From Pseudomonadota bacterium (lineage in GTDB: Bacteria; Desulfobacterota; Desulfobulbia; Desulfobulbales; Desulfocapsaceae): 64,000 nucleotides of DNA. A program made the translations under genes and the position numbers. The stretch spans positions 1 through 64,000 of the forward strand of contig JAHIUA010000088.1 of assembly GCA_018817385.1 (NCBI GenBank), read 5' to 3'. Below the pieces are notes generated by a model. That model had not been told where the DNA came from and searched no databases. It was given only the letters and a program-made list of their open reading frames with translations. Positions 8,711-16,257 of this stretch are shown one piece after another. Each line of letters starts with the position of its first letter. Position 1 is the first letter of the stretch.

Positions 8711-9313
8711 GTGCGTAAAGTAAAAGATTATTATTACCAGAAGGCCAAGAAAGACAACTATCCGGCACGATCTGTATATAAGCTGGAAGAGGCCTTGAAA
8801 AAGTATAAATTTATTCGTTCTGGTGACAGTGTCCTTGATCTTGGTTGTTTCCCAGGGAGTTGGTCTCTTTATGCCTCGGAAGTCGTCGGGGAAAGAGGAA
8901 TTGTAGTCGGGGTGGATCTGAAGGCTGCAGATAAGGTAGCCAGAACTGGAGGCTCTGAGATCGTCTGGCTGCGGCAGGATATCATGCAACCGGAATTGAT
9001 TACGGCTGTGCGGCGCATTCGACCGGCGTTTAAGGTGTTGATCTCAGATCTGGCCCCCGCGACTACGGGCAATCGCTGGACTGATCATCAGCAGTCCATG
9101 CTTCTGGTGCGGCGAACCTTGGAACTGGCCTCTATTCTCCTTCATCCCAAGGGGAATTACTATTGTAAAGCCTTCCAGGGAGAGGATTTTCCTGAATTTG
9201 TTCAGGAAATAAAAGAGCAGTTTGAGCTGGTAAAAGTAGTTAAACCGAAGAGCTCCCGGGTGGAGAGTCGTGAGGTTTTTGTATTGGGGATGGGGTTTAA
9301 CGGGGTGAAATAA
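8711..9313 (+). CDS. rlmE: 23S rRNA (uridine-2'-O-)-methyltransferase RlmE/FtsJ
   Basis: The 200-residue protein uses a GTG start at 8711 with a poor ribosome-binding site. It matches RlmE along its length: the N-terminal KAKKDNYPARSVYKLEE, the SAM-binding VLDLGCFPGSW, the SDLAP motif, KAFQGEDF and the terminal SRVESREVFVLG. These provide the K-D-K-E catalytic tetrad known for the FtsJ family. RlmE methylates U2552 of 23S rRNA, a late step in 50S assembly. It is flanked by two dispersed repeats, one of them the MITE-like element about 125 bases upstream. Confidence 0.95.
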   Translation: MRKVKDYYYQKAKKDNYPARSVYKLEEALKKYKFIRSGDSVLDLGCFPGSWSLYASEVVGERGIVVGVDLKAADKVARTGGSEIVWLRQDIMQPELITAVRRIRPAFKVLISDLAPATTGNRWTDHQQSMLLVRRTLELASILLHPKGNYYCKAFQGEDFPEFVQEIKEQFELVKVVKPKSSRVESREVFVLGMGFNGVK

Positions 9314-9362
9314 ATTGGTGATTGGAATTCGTGCCCTGATTTAGGTCAGAGTTAGGCGCTTC

Positions 9363-9466
9363 GATTGAACAAAACCGGAGGACGAGCAGTATCAGTTTGA
9401 GGATTTTGTGATTGAGAAGCGGCTAAAGATGGCCTGAAGCAGGGATGCGAAAATGATGACTATTTT
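9363..9466 (+). repeat. dispersed intergenic repeat (GATTGAACAAAA...TTTGTGATTGAG type), copy 1
   Basis: The stretch 9363-9416 starts GATTGAACAAAA and ends TTGAGGATTTTGTGATTGAG. A second copy in reverse orientation at 38996-39049 has the same ends and exactly the same 54-base length with a divergent middle. Similarity continues downstream in both copies (AAAGATGRCCYGAAG, then GATGC), giving a total of about 100 bases. It is non-coding and sits between rlmE and yebC. Function unknown; the constant spacing with variable centre suggests a structured or mobile element. Confidence 0.6.
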
Positions 9467-9535
9467 TTGTAGGCCTTAAAGAAAACAGGCGTAGCTCCAT
9501 GGTACGTCTCTTATAAAGATTTAAAGGAACAGGTT

Positions 9536-10285
9536 ATGTCAGGACATTCTAAGTGGGCAAATATTAAACATAAAAAAGGGGCTGCGGACGCCAAACGAGG
9601 AAAGATTTTCACTCGTTTGATCAAAGAAGTTACTGTGGCAGCCAGGATGGGCGGCGGTGATCCGGACGGTAATCCCCGACTTCGTAGTGCCATTGCCACG
9701 GCCCGATCGGAAAATATGCCCAAGGACAATATCCTCCGGGCCATAAAAAAAGGAACGGGGGAGCTTGAGGGCGAAATCTATGATGAAATCCTCTATGAGG
9801 GCTATGGACCCGGTGGGGTGGCGGTTCTGGTGGAGTGTATGACAGATAATCGTAACAGGACCGTGGCCGATGTCCGCCACTACTTTGCCAAAAGCAATGG
9901 CAACCTGGGTGAATCCGGTTGTGTGGCCTGGATGTTTGACAAGAAGGGCCAGATACTGGTGGATAAAGCAACCACCAGTGAGGAGGAACTGATGGAGCTC
10001 GCCCTTGAGGCCGGAGCCGAGGATGTGCTCGAGGAAGGCGACGAGTTTCAGGTCCTTACCGCCCCTGAGGACTTTGATGAGGTGCGTGAGTCCCTGGAAA
10101 AGGCCGGTGTTGTTTTTGTTGAGGCTTCTATCACCATGATTCCCCAGAATATCGTAGAGGTTACCGAGGAAAAACCGGCCCGGGCCTTGCTTAAACTTCT
10201 GGGAAATCTTGAGGATCACGAAGATGTTCAGAATGTGCATGCCAACTTTGATATAGACGATGACTTGATGGAGAAACTGTCCTGA
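9536..10285 (+). CDS. yebC: YebC/PmpR family DNA-binding / translation-associated protein
   Basis: The 249-residue protein starts at the ATG at 9536 behind AAAGGAACAGG. It is a canonical YebC: N-terminal [14 protein letters not shown], then [53 protein letters not shown] and the acidic C-terminus. YebC proteins were described as transcription regulators, and more recently family members have been linked to translation of difficult proline stretches. Its position just upstream of ruvC-ruvA-ruvB is conserved in many bacteria, which supports the call. Confidence 0.96.
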   Translation: MSGHSKWANIKHKKGAADAKRGKIFTRLIKEVTVAARMGGGDPDGNPRLRSAIATARSENMPKDNILRAIKKGTGELEGEIYDEILYEGYGPGGVAVLVECMTDNRNRTVADVRHYFAKSNGNLGESGCVAWMFDKKGQILVDKATTSEEELMELALEAGAEDVLEEGDEFQVLTAPEDFDEVRESLEKAGVVFVEASITMIPQNIVEVTEEKPARALLKLLGNLEDHEDVQNVHANFDIDDDLMEKLS

Positions 10286-10319
10286 TACAATGGATATCGT
10301 TTGCCACAACCTCCTGGGA

Positions 10320-10457
10320 GCCTGTCCGAGAATGCCCTTTTTCCCAAGCTCTTCGTTATTTCAAAAAAATAATAATGCTCTCAATGTCAGTTTGATGGCT
10401 GCCCTTATTTTTCAGAAATGGCACGATTTTGGACAAAATACCGATTTTCGGATAATG
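10320..10457. repeat. MITE-like palindromic repeat, family A, copy 2
   Basis: The 138-base element begins GCCTGTCCGAGAATGCC and ends GATTTTCGGATAATGC, imperfect inverted ends matching copy 1 at 8452-8585 through most of its length. It fills nearly the whole gap between yebC and ruvC and ends only 8 bases before the ruvC ATG, so the ruvC ribosome-binding region is contributed by the element or its edge. An ORF in frame with ruvC opens inside the repeat from an ATG at 10418. Confidence 0.82.
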
Positions 10458-10465
10458 CTTTTAGC

Positions 10466-10939
10466 ATGCAACGAATCTTAGGTATTGATCCGGGGTCACG
10501 GATTACCGGTTATGGGATTGTTGATGTCGGACATGGAAAGGTCAGTTTTGTGTCCTGCGGGGTGATAAAAACCACCCCTCGATTCCCCCTGGCCAATCGG
10601 CTCAACGAGATCTTTGAGGGGATCAATGAGGTGATTCAACTTCATGGTCCGGAGGTGGCAGCTGTGGAAGAGGTGTTCATGTCCACCAATGCCAATTCTG
10701 CTCTCAAGCTGGGGCAGGCCAGGGGGGCCGCAGTGGTAGCGGCCATGCAGAATGGGTTGGGAGTTCATGATTACAGCGCCAAAAAAGTGAAGCAGGCCGT
10801 GGTTGGCTATGGTCAGGCGGATAAGGGACAGGTTCAGCACATGATTCGTGTCCTCCTCGGCCTCTCCGCAACACCCAGTAATGATGCCGCAGATGCCCTG
10901 GCTGTAGCCATCTGTCATGCCAACCAGATGATACTCTAA
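10466..10939 (+). CDS. ruvC: crossover junction endodeoxyribonuclease RuvC
   Basis: The 157-residue product begins at the ATG at 10466 (MQRILGIDPGSRITGYG), matching the usual RuvC start; the longer frame from 10418 would append residues encoded by the MITE. RuvC resolves Holliday junctions as a dimer. The metal-binding acidic residues are visible in GIDPGS, in AVEEVFMS and in the C-terminal SNDAADALAVAICH. QARGAAVVAA and GYGQADKGQVQHM are standard. The gene precedes ruvA and ruvB. No clear Shine-Dalgarno sequence precedes the ATG, which is unusual for a core gene and follows from the repeat inserted directly upstream. Confidence 0.95.
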   Translation: MQRILGIDPGSRITGYGIVDVGHGKVSFVSCGVIKTTPRFPLANRLNEIFEGINEVIQLHGPEVAAVEEVFMSTNANSALKLGQARGAAVVAAMQNGLGVHDYSAKKVKQAVVGYGQADKGQVQHMIRVLLGLSATPSNDAADALAVAICHANQMIL

Positions 10940-11015
10940 TGAAGATCAATACAAGCCAGGGAACAAATATAATGTCACCGCAAACCGCAAACCTCATACC
11001 TCATAGCGCTCTTTT

Positions 11016-11636
11016 ATGATTGCCTCACTTACCGGTACAGTGCAGTTTATCGGTTCAGACAGAGTTGTCGTTGAGGTTGGAGGAGTGGGCTATGAGGTCT
11101 TTCTTTCCCGTGATGGGGTTTCCCGGTTGCCGGAAAAGGGTGAAGACCTTTTTCTTTATATCCATACCAATGTGCGCGAGGATGCTATTGTCCTTTTCGG
11201 CTTTCAGGAGCAGAGTGAAAAAGAGATGTTTCTCACCTTGAAAGCGGTCTCTGGTATCGGTCCCAAGCTGTCACTGGCCATTCTTTCCGGTATGCAGCTC
11301 GACGCTCTCTGTCAGGCAATATTCACTGAAGATATCAATGGGTTGACTAGTATTCAGGGGGTTGGCAAAAAGACTGCGGAGCGGATCTGTGTGGAATTGA
11401 AGGACAAGGTTGGTGGCTTTCAGGCTGTAGATTCTCTTCCTGCTTCAATTCCTGAAAAATTGATGAGTGGAGGGACTCTGGTCGGCGATGCCCTTTCAGC
11501 CCTGGTTAATCTTGGCTATCCTGAGCAGATGGTTCGCCAAGCCCTGAGCAGGGTGAAAAAACAGGTGGGGGGGGACTTTTTTAAGGAAATGGCCCTTGAA
11601 GAACTGATTAAAGAAGGACTTCGGGCATTGACATGA
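11016..11636 (+). CDS. ruvA: Holliday junction branch migration protein RuvA
   Basis: The 206-residue protein has the three RuvA domains: the OB-fold start [28 protein letters not shown], two helix-hairpin-helix motifs ([15 protein letters not shown] and [16 protein letters not shown]), and a C-terminal helical domain ([13 protein letters not shown]) that contacts RuvB. RuvA binds the four-way junction as a tetramer and loads RuvB. Its last codon overlaps the ruvB start (ATGA), indicating translational coupling. The 76-base gap to ruvC holds no gene. Confidence 0.96.
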   Translation: MIASLTGTVQFIGSDRVVVEVGGVGYEVFLSRDGVSRLPEKGEDLFLYIHTNVREDAIVLFGFQEQSEKEMFLTLKAVSGIGPKLSLAILSGMQLDALCQAIFTEDINGLTSIQGVGKKTAERICVELKDKVGGFQAVDSLPASIPEKLMSGGTLVGDALSALVNLGYPEQMVRQALSRVKKQVGGDFFKEMALEELIKEGLRALT

Positions 11637-12688
11637 ATTTTGAAGAAGAAATCCACGCAGACGAGCGGTTGGTTGCTCCTGAGCCCATTGGCCAAGACAG
11701 GGTTTCGGGTAATATTCTTCGTCCCCGCTGCCTTGATGAGTACGTGGGCCAGGAACAGTTGTGCAAGAGCCTTGATGTCTTTATCCGGGCGGCAAAGGCA
11801 CGGGGAGAAGCCCTCGATCATGTTCTCTTTCACGGGTATCCGGGCCTGGGAAAGACCACGCTCTCCTATATTATTGCCAATGAGATGCAGGCCGGAATCA
11901 AGGTCACATCCGGTCCGGTGATTGAGCGTCAAGGCGATCTGGCTGCTATTCTCACCAGTCTTCAGCAGGGAGATGTCCTCTTTATCGACGAGATTCATCG
12001 CCTTAACCATGCCGTGGAGGAAATCCTCTATCCGGCCATGGAGGACTTTCAGCTCGATCTTATCATTGGCCAGGGACCTGGAGCCAGGTCTGTGAAGTTG
12101 GACCTGCCTCATTTTACCCTGGTGGGCGCTACCACCCGTACCGGATTGTTGACCCCTCCCTTGCGTGACCGTTTCGGAATCATCCTCCGACTGGAGCTCT
12201 ATGAGCCAGAGGAACTGGTACGGATTGTCCAGCGCTCAGCCATTATTCTCGGGATGGCTGTGGACGAGGGCGGGGCCTTGGAGTTGGGACGCAGGTCACG
12301 CGGGACGCCTCGTATTGCCAATCGTCTGCTACGTCGTGTGCGTGACTTTGCTGAGGTGGGTAAGCATCAGGCCATTACCGCCGAAGTGGCGGATGAGGCC
12401 CTCAATCTCCTTAATGTGGATCGTTTTGGCCTCGATGACATGGATCGCCGGATCATGCTGGCTATCATTGATAAGTTTCAGGGGGGACCCATCGGCCTGG
12501 AGACTTTGGCCACAGTGGTCTGTGAAGAAAAGAATACCCTGGAAGATGTCTATGAACCCTTTCTGATTCAGTCCGGATTCCTGACCAGGACCCCTCGCGG
12601 GCGTATGGCGACCATGAATGCCTACAAGCACTTTGGCCGCTCTCTGCCCCAGGGCGGAAAGCGTCAACCCACCCTGTTTGATGAGTAA
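11633..12688 (+). CDS. ruvB: Holliday junction branch migration DNA helicase RuvB
   Basis: The 351-residue AAA+ ATPase has [12 protein letters not shown], the Walker A loop [14 protein letters not shown], Walker [12 protein letters not shown], sensor [18 protein letters not shown], the arginine-containing [15 protein letters not shown] and the winged-helix end [16 protein letters not shown]. RuvB hexamers pump DNA through the RuvA-bound junction. The first ~25 residues are slightly longer than in many homologues, but the length is within the family range. The start overlaps ruvA by four bases. Confidence 0.97.
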   Translation: MNFEEEIHADERLVAPEPIGQDRVSGNILRPRCLDEYVGQEQLCKSLDVFIRAAKARGEALDHVLFHGYPGLGKTTLSYIIANEMQAGIKVTSGPVIERQGDLAAILTSLQQGDVLFIDEIHRLNHAVEEILYPAMEDFQLDLIIGQGPGARSVKLDLPHFTLVGATTRTGLLTPPLRDRFGIILRLELYEPEELVRIVQRSAIILGMAVDEGGALELGRRSRGTPRIANRLLRRVRDFAEVGKHQAITAEVADEALNLLNVDRFGLDDMDRRIMLAIIDKFQGGPIGLETLATVVCEEKNTLEDVYEPFLIQSGFLTRTPRGRMATMNAYKHFGRSLPQGGKRQPTLFDE

Positions 12689-12807
12689 AAGCGTATCCGG
12701 CCAGGCCATGCAGATGTGTGCCCCAGGTGATCTTTGATGATACGAGGGGGAGAGGTGAGTTACTGCTCCCTATGCTAACATTTTATTTTGATGGAGGAGA
12801 CTGAACC

Positions 12808-13647
12808 ATGCAAAAACGGAAAACAGTACTCGATATCCGGACCATGAAAAAAGCGGGTGAGAAGATCACCATGCTCACGGCCTTTGATGCGGCCATGGCT
12901 GCTTTACTTGCCTCTGCTGATGTGGATATCCTCTTGGTCGGTGATTCGTTGGGGATGGTGGCCCTGGGCTATGATTCCACTGTTCCTGTGACCATGGATC
13001 AGATGATCCACCATGCCTCGGCGGTGCGTCGGGGGGCGCCCGGGGTCTTTGTTGTCGGTGATATGCCTTTTGGCTCCTATCAAAGTGGAATTCGTGATGC
13101 CATTATCAATGGGAGTCGTTTTCTCAAAGAGGCGGGCTGCGATGCAGTCAAACTCGAAGGGGGGCTGGAGGTCTGCGATACGGTCACCGCCTTGGTGCGG
13201 GCAGGGATCTCCGTCATGGGGCATATCGGTTTGACCCCCCAGACTGCCAGCCAGCTTGGGGGCTATAAGGTGCAGGGCCGAGATCTGGAATCCGCCAGAA
13301 AGATGGTGCTAGAGGCCCAGGCGCTGGAGAAGGCCGGGGCCTTTGCCATTGTTATGGAATGCATCCCTGATGAGTTGGGACGGATCATCTCAGAAGAAAT
13401 TGCTATCCCCACCATTGGCATCGGAGCCGGTGTTCACTGCGATGGCCAGGTCCTGGTTATCTACGATCTCCTTGGCATGTTTGAGAAGTTTGTCCCAGGG
13501 TTTGTCAAGTCCTACTGCAAACTGGCGCCCACCATTAAAGAGGCCGTGGCTGAGTATAACCGCGAGGTTCGTAATGGCGATTTTCCCGATAAAGAGCACA
13601 GTTTTTCCAGCAAGGCCAATCTGCGAGAACTCCTGGATCTTCCCTGA
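12808..13647 (+). CDS. panB: 3-methyl-2-oxobutanoate hydroxymethyltransferase PanB
   Basis: The 279-residue enzyme starts at an ATG behind GGAGGAGACTGAACC. It makes ketopantoate from 2-oxoisovalerate and methylene-tetrahydrofolate, the first committed step to pantothenate and CoA. The family signatures are plain: MLTAFDAAMA, the Mg-binding DILLVGDSLGMV, GDMPFGSYQ, KLEGG, GHIGLTPQ and IPTIGIGAGVHCDGQVLV. The start lies about 120 bases after ruvB, so it may be read from the ruv transcript or its own promoter. No panC or panD is seen next to it. Confidence 0.97.
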   Translation: MQKRKTVLDIRTMKKAGEKITMLTAFDAAMAALLASADVDILLVGDSLGMVALGYDSTVPVTMDQMIHHASAVRRGAPGVFVVGDMPFGSYQSGIRDAIINGSRFLKEAGCDAVKLEGGLEVCDTVTALVRAGISVMGHIGLTPQTASQLGGYKVQGRDLESARKMVLEAQALEKAGAFAIVMECIPDELGRIISEEIAIPTIGIGAGVHCDGQVLVIYDLLGMFEKFVPGFVKSYCKLAPTIKEAVAEYNREVRNGDFPDKEHSFSSKANLRELLDLP

Positions 13648-13742
13648 TGTGATCAAAAAAAAACCTTTCCTGTTTTTCCCTGACCAGAGTCTTAGCAACA
13701 ACGAACTATCCTTTCTTGCTTGTCCTTTCCCACCTCTGTTTT

Positions 13743-13788
13743 GCTGCGACAGAACCCACGAATCCTCTTTTGGGTTCAATGTCGCAGC
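13743..13788. other. long stable hairpin in the panB-mraZ gap
   Basis: The arms GCTGCGACA plus GAACCC (13743-13757) and GGGTTC plus TGTCGCAGC (13772-13788) are perfectly complementary, with a 2-base bulge (AA) on the right arm and a 14-base loop. It has no T-run on either side, so it is not a classical intrinsic terminator. It lies about 95 bases after panB. The rest of the 13648-14247 gap shows no gene. Confidence 0.6.
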
Positions 13789-14247
13789 GTAAGAGGCAGC
13801 AAAAAAACGGCGCAATATGATCGTATCTTGTCATTCAGGAGACTCGAGAAATTTTTTCTCTGCCTGGATACAGCATTGTCGAAGCGGATTTGCTGGTAAA
13901 GGGAAGTTGCAACTGACTGGCTTCCTTTGATGGCTGAAAAGCTGCTGTTATCTGCTTCTGGATAATGGTATTTCCCGCCCCTCTCTCTTCCCTCTTTAAC
14001 TCCCACTCCACTTTCCACCACTAGAGTATGTTTTTTTAAAAATAATTTTTTCCTCTGTTTTCAAAGCATCTCGTATTATCAATATGTTCGGTCTGTTTGG
14101 GACACTTTCAGCCTTTTCTGGTTTCGAGCCGTATTGGTGTCTTGAGCACATTGTGTTGTGGCTTTCCAGGCCTCGAACCCCTACATGGTGTACAGCCGCC
14201 TGATTTCCTGTTTTTGTTTAACCTTGCATAATCGCAGGGGAAATTCC

Positions 14248-14275
14248 TTGACAAGATGCTTACTCCTGCTATAAA
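14248..14275 (+). promoter_or_regulatory. sigma-70-like promoter of the dcw cluster (PmraZ)
   Basis: TTGACA at 14248-14253 and TATAAA at 14270-14275 are separated by 16 bases, close to the housekeeping consensus. Initiation would fall near 14282, just ahead of the MraZ operator. It is the only strong promoter match ahead of mraZ and probably drives the whole division and cell-wall cluster. Confidence 0.72.
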
Positions 14276-14285
14276 ACTGATGAGA

Positions 14286-14319
14286 GTGGTGCGAAGTGGT
14301 GCAAAGTGGAAAACGGTGG
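14286..14319 (+). promoter_or_regulatory. MraZ operator: four GTGG boxes at 10-base spacing
   Basis: GTGG occurs at 14286, 14296, 14306 and 14316, one helical turn apart, with the two inner boxes preceded by GAA and AAA. MraZ is known to bind three or four direct repeats of TGGG- or AAAGTGG-type boxes with about 10-base periodicity ahead of its own gene. The array sits between the predicted start of transcription and the mraZ ATG, as expected for autoregulation of the dcw cluster. The boundaries are clear; binding is inferred. Confidence 0.75.
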
Positions 14320-14325
14320 TGGCGG

Positions 14326-14796
14326 ATGGGTGAGGAGAAGACCATAAAAAGCAGATTTCGCAGTAAGTCCGAGCACAGCCTGGACTCCAAGGGACGTCTG
14401 AATTTTCCCAGCCGGTTCCGTGATGTCTTGGCTCAGTATGGCTCCGAGACCTTGATGGTCACGACCTGGGGGAAGCATCTGCGCGCTTATCCCGTTTCCG
14501 AATGGGAGAGTATTGAAGATAAGCTTCTGGATCAGGGGAAGGAGCAGCCGCGTTTGGCCAGTTTTATCCGTCTGGTCCTTTCCGGGGTGACAGAATGCAA
14601 TCTGGATAAACAGGGCCGCATTCTTCTCTCTGCTTCACTACGTTCTGAAACCCGGATCGGTAAAGATATCGTCCTTACCGGTATGCGAGACTGGGTGGAG
14701 ATTTGGGATAAGGAAGCCTGGCAGGCCGAAGTGCAGGCCACTCGTGATAATTTTGATAGTTTTGATGAGGGACTGTCTAAATTGGGAATCATCTGA
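14326..14796 (+). CDS. mraZ: transcriptional regulator MraZ
   Basis: About 156 residues from the ATG at 14326. An alternative GTG at 14296 lies inside the operator boxes and is rejected. The protein has the two SpoVT/AbrB-like MraZ repeats: EHSLDSKGRLNFPSRFRD in the first and ECNLDKQGRILLSASLRS in the second, each with the conserved D-x-x-GR-I/L-x-x-P/S pattern. MraZ forms ring-shaped oligomers and represses or activates the dcw operon. It is the first gene of the cluster, and its stop overlaps the rsmH start by one base (TGATG). Confidence 0.94.
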   Translation: MGEEKTIKSRFRSKSEHSLDSKGRLNFPSRFRDVLAQYGSETLMVTTWGKHLRAYPVSEWESIEDKLLDQGKEQPRLASFIRLVLSGVTECNLDKQGRILLSASLRSETRIGKDIVLTGMRDWVEIWDKEAWQAEVQATRDNFDSFDEGLSKLGII

Positions 14797-15695
14797 TGAG
14801 TGAACAGGGTGAGGCCGCAAAGATTCATCGTTCTGTGTTGCTTGATGAAACCCTTGGATTTCTTGCTCCCCGCAGTGGCGGTATTTATGTGGATGGAACT
14901 CTGGGTCTGGGAGGGCACAGCGAGGCGATCCTGCAGAAAAGTGCACCGGAAGGCAGGGTTGTAGCCTTTGAATGGGATGAAGCGGCCATTGAAAAGAGCC
15001 GCAAGAGATTACAGCCTTTTGGCGAGCGGCTGACCATTATCAGAAGAAATTTTTCCGAGATTGCCGAGGGTTTGGTGGAGGCGGGTATTTCTCAGGTTGA
15101 CGGAATTCTCATCGACATCGGTCTTTCATCCCTGCAGCTTGATATTGGTGAGCGGGGTTTTAGCTTTCAGCGTGACGAGCCCCTGGATATGAGGATGGAT
15201 ACCAGGCGGAAGGTTACAGCGGCGTCGATTCTGGCTCACTGCTCTGAGAGTGAACTGGCCGATATTTTTTATTATTACGGAGAAGAAAAGCAGGCACGAA
15301 GAATCGCAGATTTTGTTGTTCATGAGCGGGTTCAGAAACCTCTTGTTTCGTCAAAGCAGCTGGCTGATCTGGTGACGCGGGCTGTGCCCAGGCGATTCCA
15401 TCCTAAAAAAATCCATGTGGCAACACTGGTATTTCAGGCCCTGCGCATTGCCGTGAATACGGAACTGGAGAATCTGGCGGAAATCCTGACTCATGCTGTG
15501 CCATTTCTGGCTCCGGGAGCTAGATTTTGCGTCATATCCTTTCACTCCCTGGAAGACAGGATGGTGAAAAGAAAATTTCGTGATAATGAGGCTGTCAGGG
15601 TGCTGACCAAGAAGCCGATCGGCCCTGGCCCAGAAGAACGGGAGAACAATCCTAGATCACGGAGTGCTCGTTTAAGAGTTGTTGAAAAAATATAG
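14796..15695 (+). CDS. rsmH: 16S rRNA (cytosine(1402)-N4)-methyltransferase RsmH
   Basis: The 299-residue protein matches RsmH (formerly MraW) throughout: IHRSVLLDETLGFL, the SAM-binding YVDGTLGLGGHSEAIL, VDGILIDIGLSSLQLD, RGFSFQRDEPLDMRMD, RIADFVV, HPKKIHVATLVFQALRIAVN, FCVISFHSLEDRMVKRKF and the RSRSARLRVVEK end. It N4-methylates C1402 in the 30S P site. It is translationally coupled to mraZ. The gap to ftsL (about 110 bases) contains no gene. Confidence 0.97.
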   Translation: MSEQGEAAKIHRSVLLDETLGFLAPRSGGIYVDGTLGLGGHSEAILQKSAPEGRVVAFEWDEAAIEKSRKRLQPFGERLTIIRRNFSEIAEGLVEAGISQVDGILIDIGLSSLQLDIGERGFSFQRDEPLDMRMDTRRKVTAASILAHCSESELADIFYYYGEEKQARRIADFVVHERVQKPLVSSKQLADLVTRAVPRRFHPKKIHVATLVFQALRIAVNTELENLAEILTHAVPFLAPGARFCVISFHSLEDRMVKRKFRDNEAVRVLTKKPIGPGPEERENNPRSRSARLRVVEKI

Positions 15696-15806
15696 CAGGC
15701 AATCGCGACCATCTGGATTGCTGCTAACCACTTATCTGCCGAGGTGTTATTGAATTATCGGTATCTATGTGAAAATTTCTAAAATATCTGACAAAGAGGT
15801 GATGCC

Positions 15807-16172
15807 ATGATTATTAATCCTTCCGCCCATACCATGATTCCCCGTGGCAACGTTATGCGAAATCGTCCTTATGCACGTCGTCAGTTATCTATAAGGATGC
15901 CGTATGGGAGACAGATGTGGTATGGAATAACAAAGGTTTTACTTTTTTCTTCTGTCCTGATTTTTGTCTGCTCTTTTTGGCTCACGAGTGCAGTTGAGCG
16001 GGTAAATGGAGAGATTGAAAAAGCGACAGCGATTCATCATGAACTGGTCAATACCAATATCTTGCTTCGAGCCCAAAAGGCCAGGTTGTTTTCTCCGAAT
16101 GAGGTAGGAAAGCTGGCAGGAGAGAATTTGGCTCTTTATTTGCCGAAATCCAGTCAATATCACAAGTTTTAA
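15807..16172 (+). CDS. ftsL: cell division protein FtsL (probable)
   Basis: A 121-residue bitopic protein starting at an ATG behind AGAGGTGATGCC. It has a basic cytoplasmic N-terminus (residues 1-45), one membrane segment (about 46-63, ITKVLLFSSVLIFVCSFWL) and a short heptad-patterned extracytoplasmic coil (VERVNGEIEKATAIHHEL, then a NEVGKLAGENLALYLP tail). This layout, its size and its position between rsmH and the FtsI homologue identify it as FtsL even though FtsL sequences are poorly conserved. FtsL normally forms the FtsQLB complex and activates the septal synthase FtsWI. Its presence makes the altered FtsI and missing ftsW in this cluster more notable. Confidence 0.85.
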   Translation: MIINPSAHTMIPRGNVMRNRPYARRQLSIRMPYGRQMWYGITKVLLFSSVLIFVCSFWLTSAVERVNGEIEKATAIHHELVNTNILLRAQKARLFSPNEVGKLAGENLALYLPKSSQYHKF

Positions 16173-16257
16173 AGGGCCTGCTTGAACTGCATCTCAAGGG
16201 TAGCAATGGTGACCAGAAAAGAGGCAATTGGGGAGGGGGTTCACTTACAGGGAAAAG

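Noticed and set aside
10418-10465. N-terminal extension of RuvC encoded by the MITE
   Set aside because: RuvC normally begins at the equivalent of 10466; the extension is repeat-derived and has no ribosome-binding site. Kept only as an expression question.
14296-14325. Upstream GTG start for mraZ
   Set aside because: It coincides with the second operator box and would add residues not seen in the MraZ family.
16228-16257. Upstream TTG start for the FtsI homologue
   Set aside because: The ATG at 16258 has a better ribosome-binding site and a normal distance to the membrane segment.
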